Below, one piece after another: positions 42,486 through 52,259 of a stretch of 63,067 nt of DNA (position 1 is the first letter of the stretch; the number at the start of each line of letters is the position of its first letter). The stretch is from Prochloraceae cyanobacterium. GTDB lineage: Bacteria > Cyanobacteriota > Cyanobacteriia > Cyanobacteriales > JASJDA01. The position numbers and the translations under genes were made by a program. The DNA lies in assembly GCA_030065755.1 (NCBI GenBank), contig JASJDA010000021.1, positions 1 to 63,067 on the forward strand. The letters run 5' to 3'. Below the pieces are notes generated by a model. The model ran no database searches. It saw only the letters and a program-made list of their open reading frames with translations, and was not told the DNA's origin.

Positions 42486-44426
42486 CTAAAAAGGTCTATA
42501 TCGAACTTGAAAATAAACCCCCTTTTCTTGCAAAGTTCTTTTTGGCCCGTCTAAACTTTCTACAGGAATCCCCAAATCCACTCGCATGTCGAAATCATCT
42601 CTCAGAAGAAAGCGCAAACCAACACCAAAAGAAGCCAGTTGCGATCGCGTAATTTCCAAGCCAATTATTTCATTAAAGGTTTCAGTACTAATATCATTCC
42701 AAACCCTACCATAATCGATAAATGGAATTAATTCTAAGGTAATATTTTTCTGTGCAGAATAGAAAATGGGAGTGCGAAGTTCTACTGAAGCAAAAAAACC
42801 TTTATCTCCTAACAAAGCATCCTGACGATAACCTCTAACACTCTGTTGCCCTCCAATGCTAAACTGTTCTTGTGGTAGTAAACTATCGTTAGACAATTGT
42901 AAATCAGCTCGAAACAACAAAGCAGGATGTGGAGCTTGTTCGCTTAGCAAGCGCAGATATTGTGCTTGTCCTCGCCAACTAAAAAATTGACTGTCTGGCA
43001 ACAATCTATTATTTGGAATATCTATAATATCTTTATTGTCCGTAGCATCAAAAGCATCAATACCCAGACTTAATAAAGAAAACAGAGCAAATACTTGTTG
43101 GCGATCGCGCTTGACATACTCTTGAGAGAAGCGCAAAGCCGAAATTTTGATTCTCCCTTCCTCATCTGCTTCTCGGTTAATTTTACGAGATGGCTCACCC
43201 GCTAAGAAATTTTGCGATTCTCGTCTCGAACCAATTAATCCCAAAGAGAATTCTGTGTTAGGAGTTTGATAGAGAGGTTGACGGAAACTAAGTTCATACT
43301 CTCTACTATCTGACTCAATATCTAGTAAGTTAAAAGGTTCTTCAACAATTTCATTTTTGGTGCGGTTGTGTGCGAGAGTTACGGTTCCGTTGCGGGGGTT
43401 GACGGGAATGGTATATCTGAGATTGTCGAGAGCATCAGTTCCCTCAGTCTTATAGTAACTGAACTCAAAGCGATCGCCAATCCCAATTAAGTTAATGTGT
43501 CTGACATTTAATATCCCGCGCACGCTACCTAAACTAGGCGATCGTCGGTTATCGGTACTCAACTCTAATTCAAAAGCATCCGCTTCTTCTACATCTATAT
43601 TGAGGTTGCTAATACCAGGACTCGCTTCCGATGCCAATTCTGCTGAGAGTCGCTCGATTAAGGGATCGAGCTGCAGTAATTGCAAAGCTAGCAATAAATC
43701 GTCTCTATTAAAGGGGGTTTTCGTACCCAGAACAACGCGACTGCGGACATATTCTGAATTGAGTCGGTCTAAACCAGTAATGTTAAGATCTTTTATTTTT
43801 CCTTCTATTACTTGGATCTTAACTATGCCATCGCGTATTTCTTGAGGAGGAATAAACGCACCAGAAGTAATATAGCCCTTTTCTAAATATAGTCGAGAAA
43901 CAGCATCTTGAGCTGCTAGTAATTCGGTGAAAGTCAGAGTGCGATTGGTAAAAGGTTTGAGAACTTCAGCCAATTCAGTTTCGCTGAAGACAGTACTACC
44001 GAGAACAGAGAATTGTTTTACACTAATTTGCTGAAGAGGTTCTTGTATAAAAGGTGGAGTTGGTCGATCGCGCGGAATTCTTAGAGGAGGTAATAAATCT
44101 TCGGGAGCGGGTAATGGTTCTACTTCAGGAATTGGTCTAGGTCTGGGTGGTGTTATGAGAGGTTGAGGAATTCTAGGTTCTCTGGGTGCAACTGGTCTAG
44201 GAGAAGGTTGAGCCCAACTCGATAGAGGAAAAAAGGGCAAAATAATTATGGCTAAGAAAAGAGGTTTAGCTAAATGAGTTGACTTCAATCCCTTTGTTTT
44301 TTTCTTCGCGATCGCTCTGTTGAATATATTTAGTACGAATTTTTTGAACTCCACGAGCTCACCTATGTTAAAGAGCCTTAATTGTCTAGATGGATTGATA
44401 TTGTCACTTAGCCTTTGACATTTCAC
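42486..44426 (-). CDS. TpsB/ShlB/FhaC-family outer membrane secretion protein
   Basis: A 646-residue two-partner secretion transporter. After a signal peptide (LFLAIIILPFFPLSSWAQ, about residues 55-72) come a proline-rich linker, POTRA domains (VKQFSVLGSTVFSETELAEV; LTGLDRLNSEYVRSR-like ITGLDRLNSEYVRSRV) and the 16-strand barrel with the VRGY motif in QQSVRGYRQDALLGDKGF. It would thread a TpsA exoprotein across the outer membrane, but no TpsA is in the window. The start is uncertain: the frame begins with GTG at 44426, leaving a long leader before the signal peptide, so a later GTG is possible. Confidence 0.88.
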   Translation of the reverse strand: MKCQRLSDNINPSRQLRLFNIGELVEFKKFVLNIFNRAIAKKKTKGLKSTHLAKPLFLAIIILPFFPLSSWAQPSPRPVAPREPRIPQPLITPPRPRPIPEVEPLPAPEDLLPPLRIPRDRPTPPFIQEPLQQISVKQFSVLGSTVFSETELAEVLKPFTNRTLTFTELLAAQDAVSRLYLEKGYITSGAFIPPQEIRDGIVKIQVIEGKIKDLNITGLDRLNSEYVRSRVVLGTKTPFNRDDLLLALQLLQLDPLIERLSAELASEASPGISNLNIDVEEADAFELELSTDNRRSPSLGSVRGILNVRHINLIGIGDRFEFSYYKTEGTDALDNLRYTIPVNPRNGTVTLAHNRTKNEIVEEPFNLLDIESDSREYELSFRQPLYQTPNTEFSLGLIGSRRESQNFLAGEPSRKINREADEEGRIKISALRFSQEYVKRDRQQVFALFSLLSLGIDAFDATDNKDIIDIPNNRLLPDSQFFSWRGQAQYLRLLSEQAPHPALLFRADLQLSNDSLLPQEQFSIGGQQSVRGYRQDALLGDKGFFASVELRTPIFYSAQKNITLELIPFIDYGRVWNDISTETFNEIIGLEITRSQLASFGVGLRFLLRDDFDMRVDLGIPVESLDGPKRTLQEKGVYFQVRYRPF

Positions 44427-44882
44427 TTGTATCTCAGTCTGGAGTTTAAATTACCAGATTGACTTTTAGTCAAATAAGAAATTATTGTTAGGATTTTTCT
44501 GCTGAACGCCGATGCCTGTGCGTCTGAGTTAACAGATATTGGATGCGTTGCCGATTTACTTCCTCTTTTTCGATCGTTTTAAGCTTTTCCCAGTAACAAA
44601 AATATAAATTTAGATATTTATTTGATTTGCCACTAAATCAGTTTTCTCCTCAAAGATCTTAAATTACCCTATTTTTAATCTTAAAATCGGAAACAGTCCA
44701 AAAACCAGAAATTAACTGACAATTAGGTTAAAATTTGCTGTTTACCCTCTTATGCGATCGCCTCACAGACTTTGACTGTCAAGAATATACTTATAAATAG
44801 CTATACTTTATAATAAAAACTGACAAAAATAACTATAATTATTAAATGAGTTTTTGGGTTTGTGAAATAAGGAGTAATAAAA
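44427..44882. other. Divergent promoter region
   Basis: These 456 AT-rich bases separate the TpsB-CHAT unit from the COP23 unit and must hold both promoters. Apart from one HIP1-like GCGATCGC and the TAAGGAG at 44868-44874, I see no repeat or named motif. Confidence 0.45.
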
Positions 44883-45464
44883 ATGAAAATAAAATATATC
44901 CTAGCAGCTTTATTAACAACAGCAACAAGTATAGCTCTAGGAAGTAAAGTTAACTTTGCTCAAGAGCAATCCCAATCTCCTCAAAAGGTAACATTCTCTT
45001 GTCAGCAGACCAAAGACTGGAGAAGTAGAGAAAATGTACTCACTACAGTAGCTTGGGTTCCTCGGCGCGAGGCACACGTTCCTATTTTTCGTTGGAAACC
45101 CGAGTTATCCAAGCAGTTAGGTTTAGACAATCTAGAGCAATGCGAAACCATATCCAATAAAATTCAGGAATATTACGATCGAGGCGAACTAAAGTATATT
45201 ACCTATGGCAGAGTTGGGGGATATCCGGTCATATGTGCTGTAAATGGTATCAATGGAACTTGCAACCAATCCAACATATTATTTACTCTCAAAAATAGCG
45301 ATAATCCCCAAGCAGTAATGATTGCATTAATAGATATTATAGCTAGCAGAAGTGGAAATGCTGACTTCCTAGAGTTAACCTCAGAAGAACAAGCACAATT
45401 GTATGTATCTCTAAACGAGTTGTTACAAATAGCATTGACAATTGATGTAGACCAATATAATTAA
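44883..45464 (+). CDS. COP23 domain protein
   Basis: A 193-residue exported protein. The signal peptide (LAALLTTATSIALGS) ends near NFAQ. The COP23 domain contains FSCQQTKDWRSRENVLTT, IFRWKPELSKQLG, YITYGRVGGYPVICA and a terminal SEEQAQLYVSLNELL. COP23 was named from a circadian-regulated membrane-associated protein of cyanobacteria; its function is unknown. There are four cysteines that may pair (C in FSCQQ, EQCET, VICA, TCNQ). The TAAGGAG at 44868 gives a strong start. It sits just before the trypsin-like/TPR gene, a neighbourhood that I recall for COP23 genes elsewhere. Confidence 0.85.
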   Translation: MKIKYILAALLTTATSIALGSKVNFAQEQSQSPQKVTFSCQQTKDWRSRENVLTTVAWVPRREAHVPIFRWKPELSKQLGLDNLEQCETISNKIQEYYDRGELKYITYGRVGGYPVICAVNGINGTCNQSNILFTLKNSDNPQAVMIALIDIIASRSGNADFLELTSEEQAQLYVSLNELLQIALTIDVDQYN

Positions 45465-45474
45465 TTGAAAAAAA

Positions 45475-45519
45475 CTGCAGAAAACAGGGGCGGAGGGGAA
45501 AAAAAGAAATTTTCTGCAG
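45475..45519 (+). terminator. Hairpin between COP23 and protease genes
   Basis: CTGCAGAAAA (45475-45484) and TTTTCTGCAG (45510-45519) are perfectly complementary across a 25-base loop and are followed by ATTTTT. This may attenuate read-through from COP23 into the protease gene. Confidence 0.45.
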
Positions 45520-45566
45520 ATTTTTCAGAGAAAAAATTGAATAAATAAAAAAATAACAAAAATCCT

Positions 45567-48416
45567 ATGAAATACTTAGAGTTTTTAATTATTTTAGTAT
45601 CTATATTGCCAGAAGCAAGTTTAGCCTTTAATAAAAAAAGTCATATAATTACGCTTCCTGAAAAACAAAACACCAATATATTGGCAGAACAAAGAGAGTC
45701 AATAAACTTTCTTTCTGCCAAAAAACTACAAGAGATAGCAGCTTCAATTACAGTAAAAATAATTAGCGATCGAAACAATAGTTTTGTTTCAGGAACTATT
45801 ATTGGTAAATCAGAACAAACTTATCTAATAGCAGCCGAAGCCAGCACCATAGCAAAGCATGGGAACCTGCGGTTACAAACTAATGACGGTCAAATCCATA
45901 GAGCAGAATTAGTAAAAGATGTTGTCACGGAAAATAGTAATTTAGCCTTACTAAAATTTAACAGCCAGAATAACTATCAAGTAGCTAATTTAGACACAAA
46001 GACTTTCTTAAGAAAAGGGTATGAAGTATTTGCAGCAGGTTTTTCTGAAGAGACAAGTTTAGTATTTTCACGGGGAAAAATATCTAAAATACTCGACCAA
46101 GCATTACAACAAGAATACCAAATTGCTTACAGCAGCGATCGAGAAGAGGAAACAAGAGGAGGTCCAATTCTGAATGTAGCTAACGGCAAATTAATTGGGA
46201 TTAATGGAAAAAAAACAGATTCGATCGGAATAAATTCTTACTACTACGAAGATAATTCTCCAGTTCCTCAAGAAATAATCAAAAATATAGAAGGCTCTAA
46301 TTGGGGCATTACTATTGAAAATATTTTAGCTAAATCCAGTCCAGAAATAATAGCAAAATTCCAACTACCAGAGCCGAAAACAACTGCACCTAAACTGGCA
46401 GGAAAAGCAGCAGAAATAGATAAGATAGCTAGAAAAATCACAGTAAGAATTGAACGAGCAAACGGACAAAATGGAACGGGAGTAATAGTCGATCGGCAAA
46501 ATGATACGTATTACGTATTAACTGCTTTTCACGTGGTGAAAGATAAAAATATAAAATATGAAATTATCGCTCCAGACGGACAGCGCTATGGAGTAGACTA
46601 TAGCAAAGTAAAAAGCGAGCCAAAAATAGATTTAGCAGTAGTACAGTTTACCAGCAAGAATAATTACCGAGTAGGAGTATTAGCAGATTATAAATTAGGA
46701 GTAGATCAGAAAAGATGGGTTTTTGTAGCAGGCTGGCCTCAACCAGAAAACGTACAATTAAGAAACTGGAAGTTTAGTTCGGGAATGTTATTATCTAAAG
46801 AACTGGGCTTGACAGTAGCAAAAAATTACGTTTCTTTCAGTAATGGTTACGACTTAGTTTATAGCGATATAACTGTCAAAGGAATGAGTGGCGGGCCAGT
46901 TTTAGATAGCCTAGGGCGAGTAATTGGCATTCACGGAAGAGCAGAAGGAGAAGTAATAATAGACCAGGCGGCAACAGAGAGATTTGAGCTGCAGTTAGGT
47001 TTTAGTTTGGGAATTCCAGTCAGGAGATTTCTAAGTTTTGCCAGCCAATTCCAATTAAATCGAGATTGGTTGAATGTAGAACAATCTTTGCCACCAAAAT
47101 TAGATGCGGGACAAATGGAGTCTTTACGTAAAAGTGCCAGAGAAAAATTAGAAGCCCCACAAGAAAATGCTAGTGCTACTCAATGGCTGAGGTGGGGGAA
47201 TCAATTATGGCGCTTGGATAGAGCTAGGGAAGCAGTTGAGGCATACAATAGAGCCCTCGCCCTCAATCCGCCCTTTGCAGCTCAGGTGTATTATGCCAAA
47301 GGTTTAGCACTAATTCAAGCAGAAAAATATCGAGATGCAATTAGTGTTTTAGACAAAGCACTGTCTTTAAAACCGGATTTTTACGAAGCTAGGCGCTGGC
47401 AAGCTAGAATGCTCATGCAATTGCAGCAATACCCAGAAGCCTTGGCATCCGTAGAGAAAGCGATCGCCCTCAACAAGCGAGATTTTCTTTCTTACTATTT
47501 ACAAGGGGAATTGCTCGCAGTTTTAAAACGCTACTCCGAAGCAGTAGAGGCATACACAGAAGCAATAAGATACAAACCAGATTATGGAATTGCTTACAAT
47601 AGTAGAGGTCTGGCTCGCAGTCAATTAGGAGACGTAACCAATGCGATCGCAGACTATACCAGAGCGATCGCAATTAGAGCAGATGATGTCGATGCTTACT
47701 CCAATAGAGCGATCGCTCGCAATCAGTTGAAAGATTTTCAAGGGGCTATTGCGGATCTAAGCCAAGCAATCAAATACAAACCAGATATGATAGTCGCATA
47801 TTACCTGCGGGGTACAGCTCGTGCTAGATTAGAAGACTTTCGAGGAGCTATTTCAGATTATAATTCTGCTCTTAAATACGATCGCCAATATGCCCCAGCC
47901 TACTTCAACCGAGGTAATGTCTATTATAAGTTAGGTGATTTCCGCAGAGCAATTGAAGACTATTCTTCGGCGATCGCATATAGACCCCATTTAGCAATCG
48001 CTTACTATAACCGAGGAAATGCTCGCTATCGTATAGGAAATTTACAAGGAGCAATTAACGATTACAACTCCACTATCAAAATTAAACCCGATTACGTTAA
48101 AGCTTATAACAATATAGGCCTAGTACAATATGAAAAAGGCTCAGTAGACGAAGCCATTGCCCAATGGCAGCAAACTACTAAAATAACAAGTGACTTTGCA
48201 GAAGCACAATTAGCACTGGCTGTAGCTTTATATAGCAAAGGAGAGACCGAAAAAGCCTTCGAGATAGGACAAATAGCCTTAGCCTCAGATAAACGCTTGA
48301 CCAATCTAAACTATCTCAAAGAACAATATCTTTGGGGCGATCGGCTCAGAAAAGACGCGCAAAAACTCTTCTCCAACCCTAGAATACAAGCATTCTTGTC
48401 AAATAATTTCCCATAA
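45567..48416 (+). CDS. Tandem trypsin-like (S1C) domain / TPR protein; first domain dead, second intact
   Basis: A 949-residue exported protein. After a signal peptide (FLIILVSILPEASLA) there are two trypsin-like domains. Domain 1 (about 50-260) keeps the fold but has E91, N125 and R197 at the His, Asp and Ser positions (AAEAS, SNLALLKF, TRGGPI). Domain 2 (about 285-490) has the full triad: H322 in TAFHVV, D355 in IDLAVVQF, S441 in GMSGGP. From about 525 to 920 come around ten TPRs (AIADYTRAIAIRADDVDAYS). Domain 1 is probably a regulatory or substrate-binding pseudoprotease. The next gene starts 2 bases after its stop. Confidence 0.9.
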   Translation: MKYLEFLIILVSILPEASLAFNKKSHIITLPEKQNTNILAEQRESINFLSAKKLQEIAASITVKIISDRNNSFVSGTIIGKSEQTYLIAAEASTIAKHGNLRLQTNDGQIHRAELVKDVVTENSNLALLKFNSQNNYQVANLDTKTFLRKGYEVFAAGFSEETSLVFSRGKISKILDQALQQEYQIAYSSDREEETRGGPILNVANGKLIGINGKKTDSIGINSYYYEDNSPVPQEIIKNIEGSNWGITIENILAKSSPEIIAKFQLPEPKTTAPKLAGKAAEIDKIARKITVRIERANGQNGTGVIVDRQNDTYYVLTAFHVVKDKNIKYEIIAPDGQRYGVDYSKVKSEPKIDLAVVQFTSKNNYRVGVLADYKLGVDQKRWVFVAGWPQPENVQLRNWKFSSGMLLSKELGLTVAKNYVSFSNGYDLVYSDITVKGMSGGPVLDSLGRVIGIHGRAEGEVIIDQAATERFELQLGFSLGIPVRRFLSFASQFQLNRDWLNVEQSLPPKLDAGQMESLRKSAREKLEAPQENASATQWLRWGNQLWRLDRAREAVEAYNRALALNPPFAAQVYYAKGLALIQAEKYRDAISVLDKALSLKPDFYEARRWQARMLMQLQQYPEALASVEKAIALNKRDFLSYYLQGELLAVLKRYSEAVEAYTEAIRYKPDYGIAYNSRGLARSQLGDVTNAIADYTRAIAIRADDVDAYSNRAIARNQLKDFQGAIADLSQAIKYKPDMIVAYYLRGTARARLEDFRGAISDYNSALKYDRQYAPAYFNRGNVYYKLGDFRRAIEDYSSAIAYRPHLAIAYYNRGNARYRIGNLQGAINDYNSTIKIKPDYVKAYNNIGLVQYEKGSVDEAIAQWQQTTKITSDFAEAQLALAVALYSKGETEKAFEIGQIALASDKRLTNLNYLKEQYLWGDRLRKDAQKLFSNPRIQAFLSNNFP

Positions 48417-48418
48417 TT

Positions 48419-48715
48419 ATGACCTCAACAGCCGATCGAGACCAAAAACACCCCCAAGAAAAAAACGATCGCCAAATAGTGGAAAATCTTTTACAAAAAG
48501 GAATCAATGACTTCAATTTGGTTGAATTAGCTCGACTCCAAATTCGCTATCGTAACTTTCCTGGAGCCAGAGAGATGCAACGAGATCTCGACCTATTAAT
48601 CAAACAGTGGGGATTGACAGAAGAAGAACTTTATGCTATGACACGCGAGTTACACTCTAAAGCTAAAATTTATCAAAATCGAGGTGGAGGAAAAGAACAA
48701 GAAGATTGGAGTTAG
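48419..48715 (+). CDS. DUF3288 family protein
   Basis: A 98-residue soluble protein matching DUF3288, found in cyanobacteria: HPQEKNDRQIVENLL, NLVELARLQIRYRNFPGAR and WGLTEEELYAMTRELH. It is probably a three-helix fold with no enzyme motif. It begins 2 bases after the protease stop, so it is translated from the same message. Whether it works with the protease is unclear because it has no signal peptide and should stay in the cytoplasm. Confidence 0.82.
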   Translation: MTSTADRDQKHPQEKNDRQIVENLLQKGINDFNLVELARLQIRYRNFPGAREMQRDLDLLIKQWGLTEEELYAMTRELHSKAKIYQNRGGGKEQEDWS

Positions 48716-48795
48716 CTTTTGCTTTTATTGAAAAAAAATAGCCATCCTACTTGAAAAACTCAAGCAAGATAGCTTCCCAATTCAAAGCAATTAAA

Positions 48796-49743
48796 CTAAT
48801 TTAAACTATCAGCGTTTTGTCGATACCAATCGATAGTATTTTTCAAACCCTGCTTGAACTCTACCTGGGCTGTAAAACCAAAAGATTCTTTTGCCCTAGC
48901 CGTATCCAAACAACGACGGGGTTGACCGTTGGGTTTGTCAGTTTCCCAGACAATTTCCCCGTCAAATTCCATCAACTCGCAGATTAACTCTACTAAATTG
49001 CGGATAGAAATTTCATAATTAGTGCCCAGATTAACTGGTTCGGGGTCGTTATATTTCTGAGTTGCCATCACAATTCCCAGGGCTGCATCTGTGGAGTAGA
49101 GAAACTCGCGGGTTGGACTGCCATCGCCCCAAACCGGAAGCTTTTTCTCTCCTTTCTGCTGCGCTTCATGTATCTTATGAATCAAAGCTGGAATAACGTG
49201 GGAACTGCGGGGGTCGAAGTTATCTTCTGGGCCGTACAAATTTACTGGTAACAGATAGATACCGTTGAAACCGTATTGCTGGCGATATGACTGAAGTTGA
49301 ACTAGAAGAGCCTTCTTAGCAATGCCGTAGGGTGCATTAGTTTCTTCTGGATAGCCATTCCACAAGTCGTCTTCTTTAAAAGGTACGGGAGTGAATTTAG
49401 GATAAGCACAAATAGTACCGACGCAAACGAACTTTTCTACCCCTCCTTCATAAGCAGCGTGAATTAGCTGCGCCCCCATCATCAAGTTATCGTAAAACAG
49501 TTCTGCTGGCTTTTCCCTATTTAAACCAATACCGCCCACGTGAGCAGCTAAATGAACAATAATATCGATTCCTATAACTGCTTTTTGGCAACTTTCTAGG
49601 ACGCGCAGGTCGCAATCCCGCGATCGAGGCACGGTAATATTTTCCGATTTTGCTCCTGCTTTCTCAAGTTGTTCTACTACTTGCTTTCCTAGAAATCCAG
49701 CCCCGCCAGTTACTAAAAATTTTTTTTCGCTCAAATCTAACAT
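48796..49743 (-). CDS. fcl: GDP-L-fucose synthase
   Basis: A 315-residue SDR epimerase/reductase that converts GDP-4-keto-6-deoxymannose to GDP-L-fucose with NADPH. It has [15 protein letters not shown] at the N-terminus, [12 protein letters not shown], the catalytic Y-x3-K in [10 protein letters not shown], and [20 protein letters not shown]. The length is normal. It completes the pathway begun by gmd, which lies 1.4 kb upstream on the same strand; a tnpB insertion separates them. Its start lies within 20 bases of the insertion's right end, so its transcription may now depend on the element. Confidence 0.94.
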   Translation of the reverse strand: MLDLSEKKFLVTGGAGFLGKQVVEQLEKAGAKSENITVPRSRDCDLRVLESCQKAVIGIDIIVHLAAHVGGIGLNREKPAELFYDNLMMGAQLIHAAYEGGVEKFVCVGTICAYPKFTPVPFKEDDLWNGYPEETNAPYGIAKKALLVQLQSYRQQYGFNGIYLLPVNLYGPEDNFDPRSSHVIPALIHKIHEAQQKGEKKLPVWGDGSPTREFLYSTDAALGIVMATQKYNDPEPVNLGTNYEISIRNLVELICELMEFDGEIVWETDKPNGQPRRCLDTARAKESFGFTAQVEFKQGLKNTIDWYRQNADSLN

Positions 49744-49749
49744 TTTGGT

Positions 49750-51130
49750 TGAGTCCTTGAATTTCGCACTGAGTGACCTCTCCTACGCTGACCTGTCGGT
49801 ACAGTCGTAGGCTTCCAACCCTCACGAATTGGCATTTCTGGATCGGCACTTATCTAGATACTTTATCCCCGACAGTACGCCATTACCAGACAGTTTCCAT
49901 TCCCCGCAGTCCACGGGTACTACAGATTCTATTCCTCGATTTAAAATTACTCTTCCACTGGCATGGTCTCTACTTGTTGTATAATCACATTCACTACAAA
50001 TATGAACTCGTTCAGAGAGTTCTTTTTTGCCCGTGTGCGCTCCGCACTCAGGACAAATTTGACTAGTGTATTTGTGGTCAACAGTAGCAAAATATTTGCC
50101 TCGCTTCCAACAAACCCAAGACAGCAGTTGTCGAAACTGCCCGAAGCCACCGTCAAGCATTTGTTTCCTCAAAAAACCTTTAGCGCAGAAGCGAAAATCG
50201 ATATCTTCAGCAAATATCATGTCAGCTTGGTCGCAAAGCAAATGGCTAGGCGCGAAAGTGAAAGTTTTTTCGAGTATTAGATATTTGATGGTGAAGACGA
50301 GCGACTTTAAGCTGCGCTTTTTCCCAATTCTTAGACCGTTTATTTTTACGAGATGCTCTTCGTTGCAGCACTTTAAGCCTACTTTGAAGTTCAAGAAAAA
50401 ACTTGGCGGGTTCAATTCGGAAATTGTCGCTAGTTACCAAAAACGACTCCAGCCCAATGTCAACTCCTATCCCTCGACCCAATGGCAATGGCTCGGGAAC
50501 TTTGACATCGCACTGAATAGTTACTACTGCATACCAAATGGTTCCTCTGGCTCTAGCTACAATCCTTACTCCTTTGACTTTGAAACCTTCAGGGATCGAT
50601 CGATGGCAATTGATTGTCAATTTTCCAATCTTTGGAAGTTTGACTTGATTACCAGAGATTGGATTTTCCTTGAATTGAGGAAACAAAAAAGATTGATATC
50701 TGCCAAATTTCTTATAGCGAGGAAATCCGTAACCTCTTGCTTTAAAAGCTTCCCAAGTATTATGAAGTCTTTTGACTACATCTTGAGTTACTTGAGAATG
50801 AACAGCTTTATACCAAGGATTATCTTTTTTCCACTGGGTAAGTTGTCGTTTCTGCTCCAAATAATCAGGAAAAGGCGTATCGGGGGACATAATATATTCC
50901 CGATTCAAAGAGCAAGAAAACAAACTACATTTTCTCGAATTAATCCAATCTTTCATGTTGCGCAAACAATGATTGTAAAGTCGTCTGCACGTTTCCAACC
51001 ATTCAAGCATCAAAGCTTGTTGGTCAGCAGTTGGATAAATTCGATACGTGTAATTCATGGTAAGCATACTCCTCTGTTACCATAATTTTTAGCGCAATTC
51101 ATCTCGACGCTAAAATCAAAGATTTATAGC
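49750..51130 (-). mobile_element. IS200/IS605-type insertion (tnpB only) between gmd and fcl
   Basis: The tnpB pseudogene is bracketed by hairpins. On the left is CCTACG..CGTAGG (about 49782-49812). On the right is TTTTAGCG..CGCTAAAA (about 51089-51118). No tnpA is present. The element splits what is normally an adjacent gmd-fcl pair. Exact ends cannot be fixed without an empty-site comparison. Confidence 0.65.
49822..51067 (-). pseudogene. tnpB: TnpB, split by a frameshift
   Basis: The N-terminal frame (50246-51067) begins YTYRIYPTADQQALMLEWLE and carries the RuvC-I aspartate in GVDIGLESFLVTSD. It stops after NTRKNFHFRA. The other frame resumes FAPSHLLCDQADMIFAEDID, with the RuvC-II glutamate, then has the zinc finger CPECGAHTGKK..CSECDY and the RuvC-III aspartate in SRDHASGRV. 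One extra base near 50252-50257 restores the join. All catalytic residues survive, so the inactivation looks recent. The ORF starts at 51067 or at MNYTYRIYP a few codons later. Confidence 0.88.
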
Positions 51131-51173
51131 GTGAGGCTTCTTGCGCATATAGCTAAAGCTTTAACTGTACCCT

Positions 51174-52259
51174 TTAATCCACCATCTTACCTACCTGTTG
51201 GCGAAGAGCGAAAGCATCTTGTAGAGGTTGTTCTTTGATACCGCTTCCATTGGGAGAACAAAGACCCAAAGCAGCTAAATCAGAATCTACCATTATGTGT
51301 ACTAGTTCTTCAAAAGTAACTGAGGGTTTCCAATTTAATTTTTGTTGGGCTTTAGCTGGATCTCCTATCAGTAAATCCACTTCTGTAGGACGCAAGTAGC
51401 GTTTGTCAAATTCTACGTAGTCTTGCCAATCGAGATTGACGTACTTGAAGGCAACATCGAGGAATTCTTTCACGGAGTGGGTTTCTCCTGTAGCTACTAC
51501 ATAATCGTCTGGCTGCTCTTGCTGTAGCATTAACCACATTGCCTCTACGTAATCTTTAGCGTAACCCCAGTCTCTTTTCGCATCCAGGTTGCCCATGTAA
51601 ATTTTCTTTTGTTTGCCCGCAATAATCCTGGCGATCGCTCTAGTTATCTTACGGGTGACAAAGGTTTCTCCTCGACGTGGCGACTCGTGATTGAAGAGAA
51701 TGCCATTACAAGCAAACATGTTGTATGCTTCCCGATAGTTGAGGGTTTGCCAGTAAGCATATACCTTAGCACAAGCGTAGGGACTGCGAGGATAAAAGGG
51801 GGTTGTTTCTTTCTGCGGTACTTCTTGGACTCTTCCGTACATTTCTGAAGAACCTGCTTGATAGAAGCGCACTCGAATACCCGTACGGCGTTGGTAATCT
51901 CTAATTGCTTCTAGCAACCGTAAAGTTCCCATTCCTACCGTATCTACGGTATATTCTGGGGAATCGAAACTTACTCTTACGTGAGATTGAGCTCCTAAGT
52001 TATATATTTCTATTGGCTGAACTTCTTCTAAAATTCGCCGCAGGGTAGTCCCGTCCGTTAAGTCTCCGTAGTGTAAAAATAACCTGGCCTCTGGACGGTG
52101 AGAGTCTATATATAGGTGATCGATGCGATCTGTATTAAATGTAGAACTTCGGCGAATAATACCGTGAACTTCGTAACCTTTCTCTAGTAATAATTCACTT
52201 AAATAGGAACCATCTTGACCGGTAATCCCTGTAATTAATGCTCGCTTGGATTGATTCAT
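51174..52259 (-). CDS. gmd: GDP-mannose 4,6-dehydratase
   Basis: A 361-residue SDR enzyme that makes GDP-4-keto-6-deoxy-D-mannose, the precursor of GDP-L-fucose and GDP-rhamnose. Features are [20 protein letters not shown] (NADP site), [28 protein letters not shown], the Y-x3-K in [29 protein letters not shown] and [16 protein letters not shown]. The length is normal. With fcl it forms the fucose branch of the surface-polysaccharide cluster. Confidence 0.96.
   Translation of the reverse strand: MNQSKRALITGITGQDGSYLSELLLEKGYEVHGIIRRSSTFNTDRIDHLYIDSHRPEARLFLHYGDLTDGTTLRRILEEVQPIEIYNLGAQSHVRVSFDSPEYTVDTVGMGTLRLLEAIRDYQRRTGIRVRFYQAGSSEMYGRVQEVPQKETTPFYPRSPYACAKVYAYWQTLNYREAYNMFACNGILFNHESPRRGETFVTRKITRAIARIIAGKQKKIYMGNLDAKRDWGYAKDYVEAMWLMLQQEQPDDYVVATGETHSVKEFLDVAFKYVNLDWQDYVEFDKRYLRPTEVDLLIGDPAKAQQKLNWKPSVTFEELVHIMVDSDLAALGLCSPNGSGIKEQPLQDAFALRQQVGKMVD

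Noticed and set aside
49773-51085. Plus-strand frames of 97, 105 and 339 codons across the tnpB
   Set aside because: Antisense to the frameshifted tnpB, whose domains are unmistakable on the minus strand.
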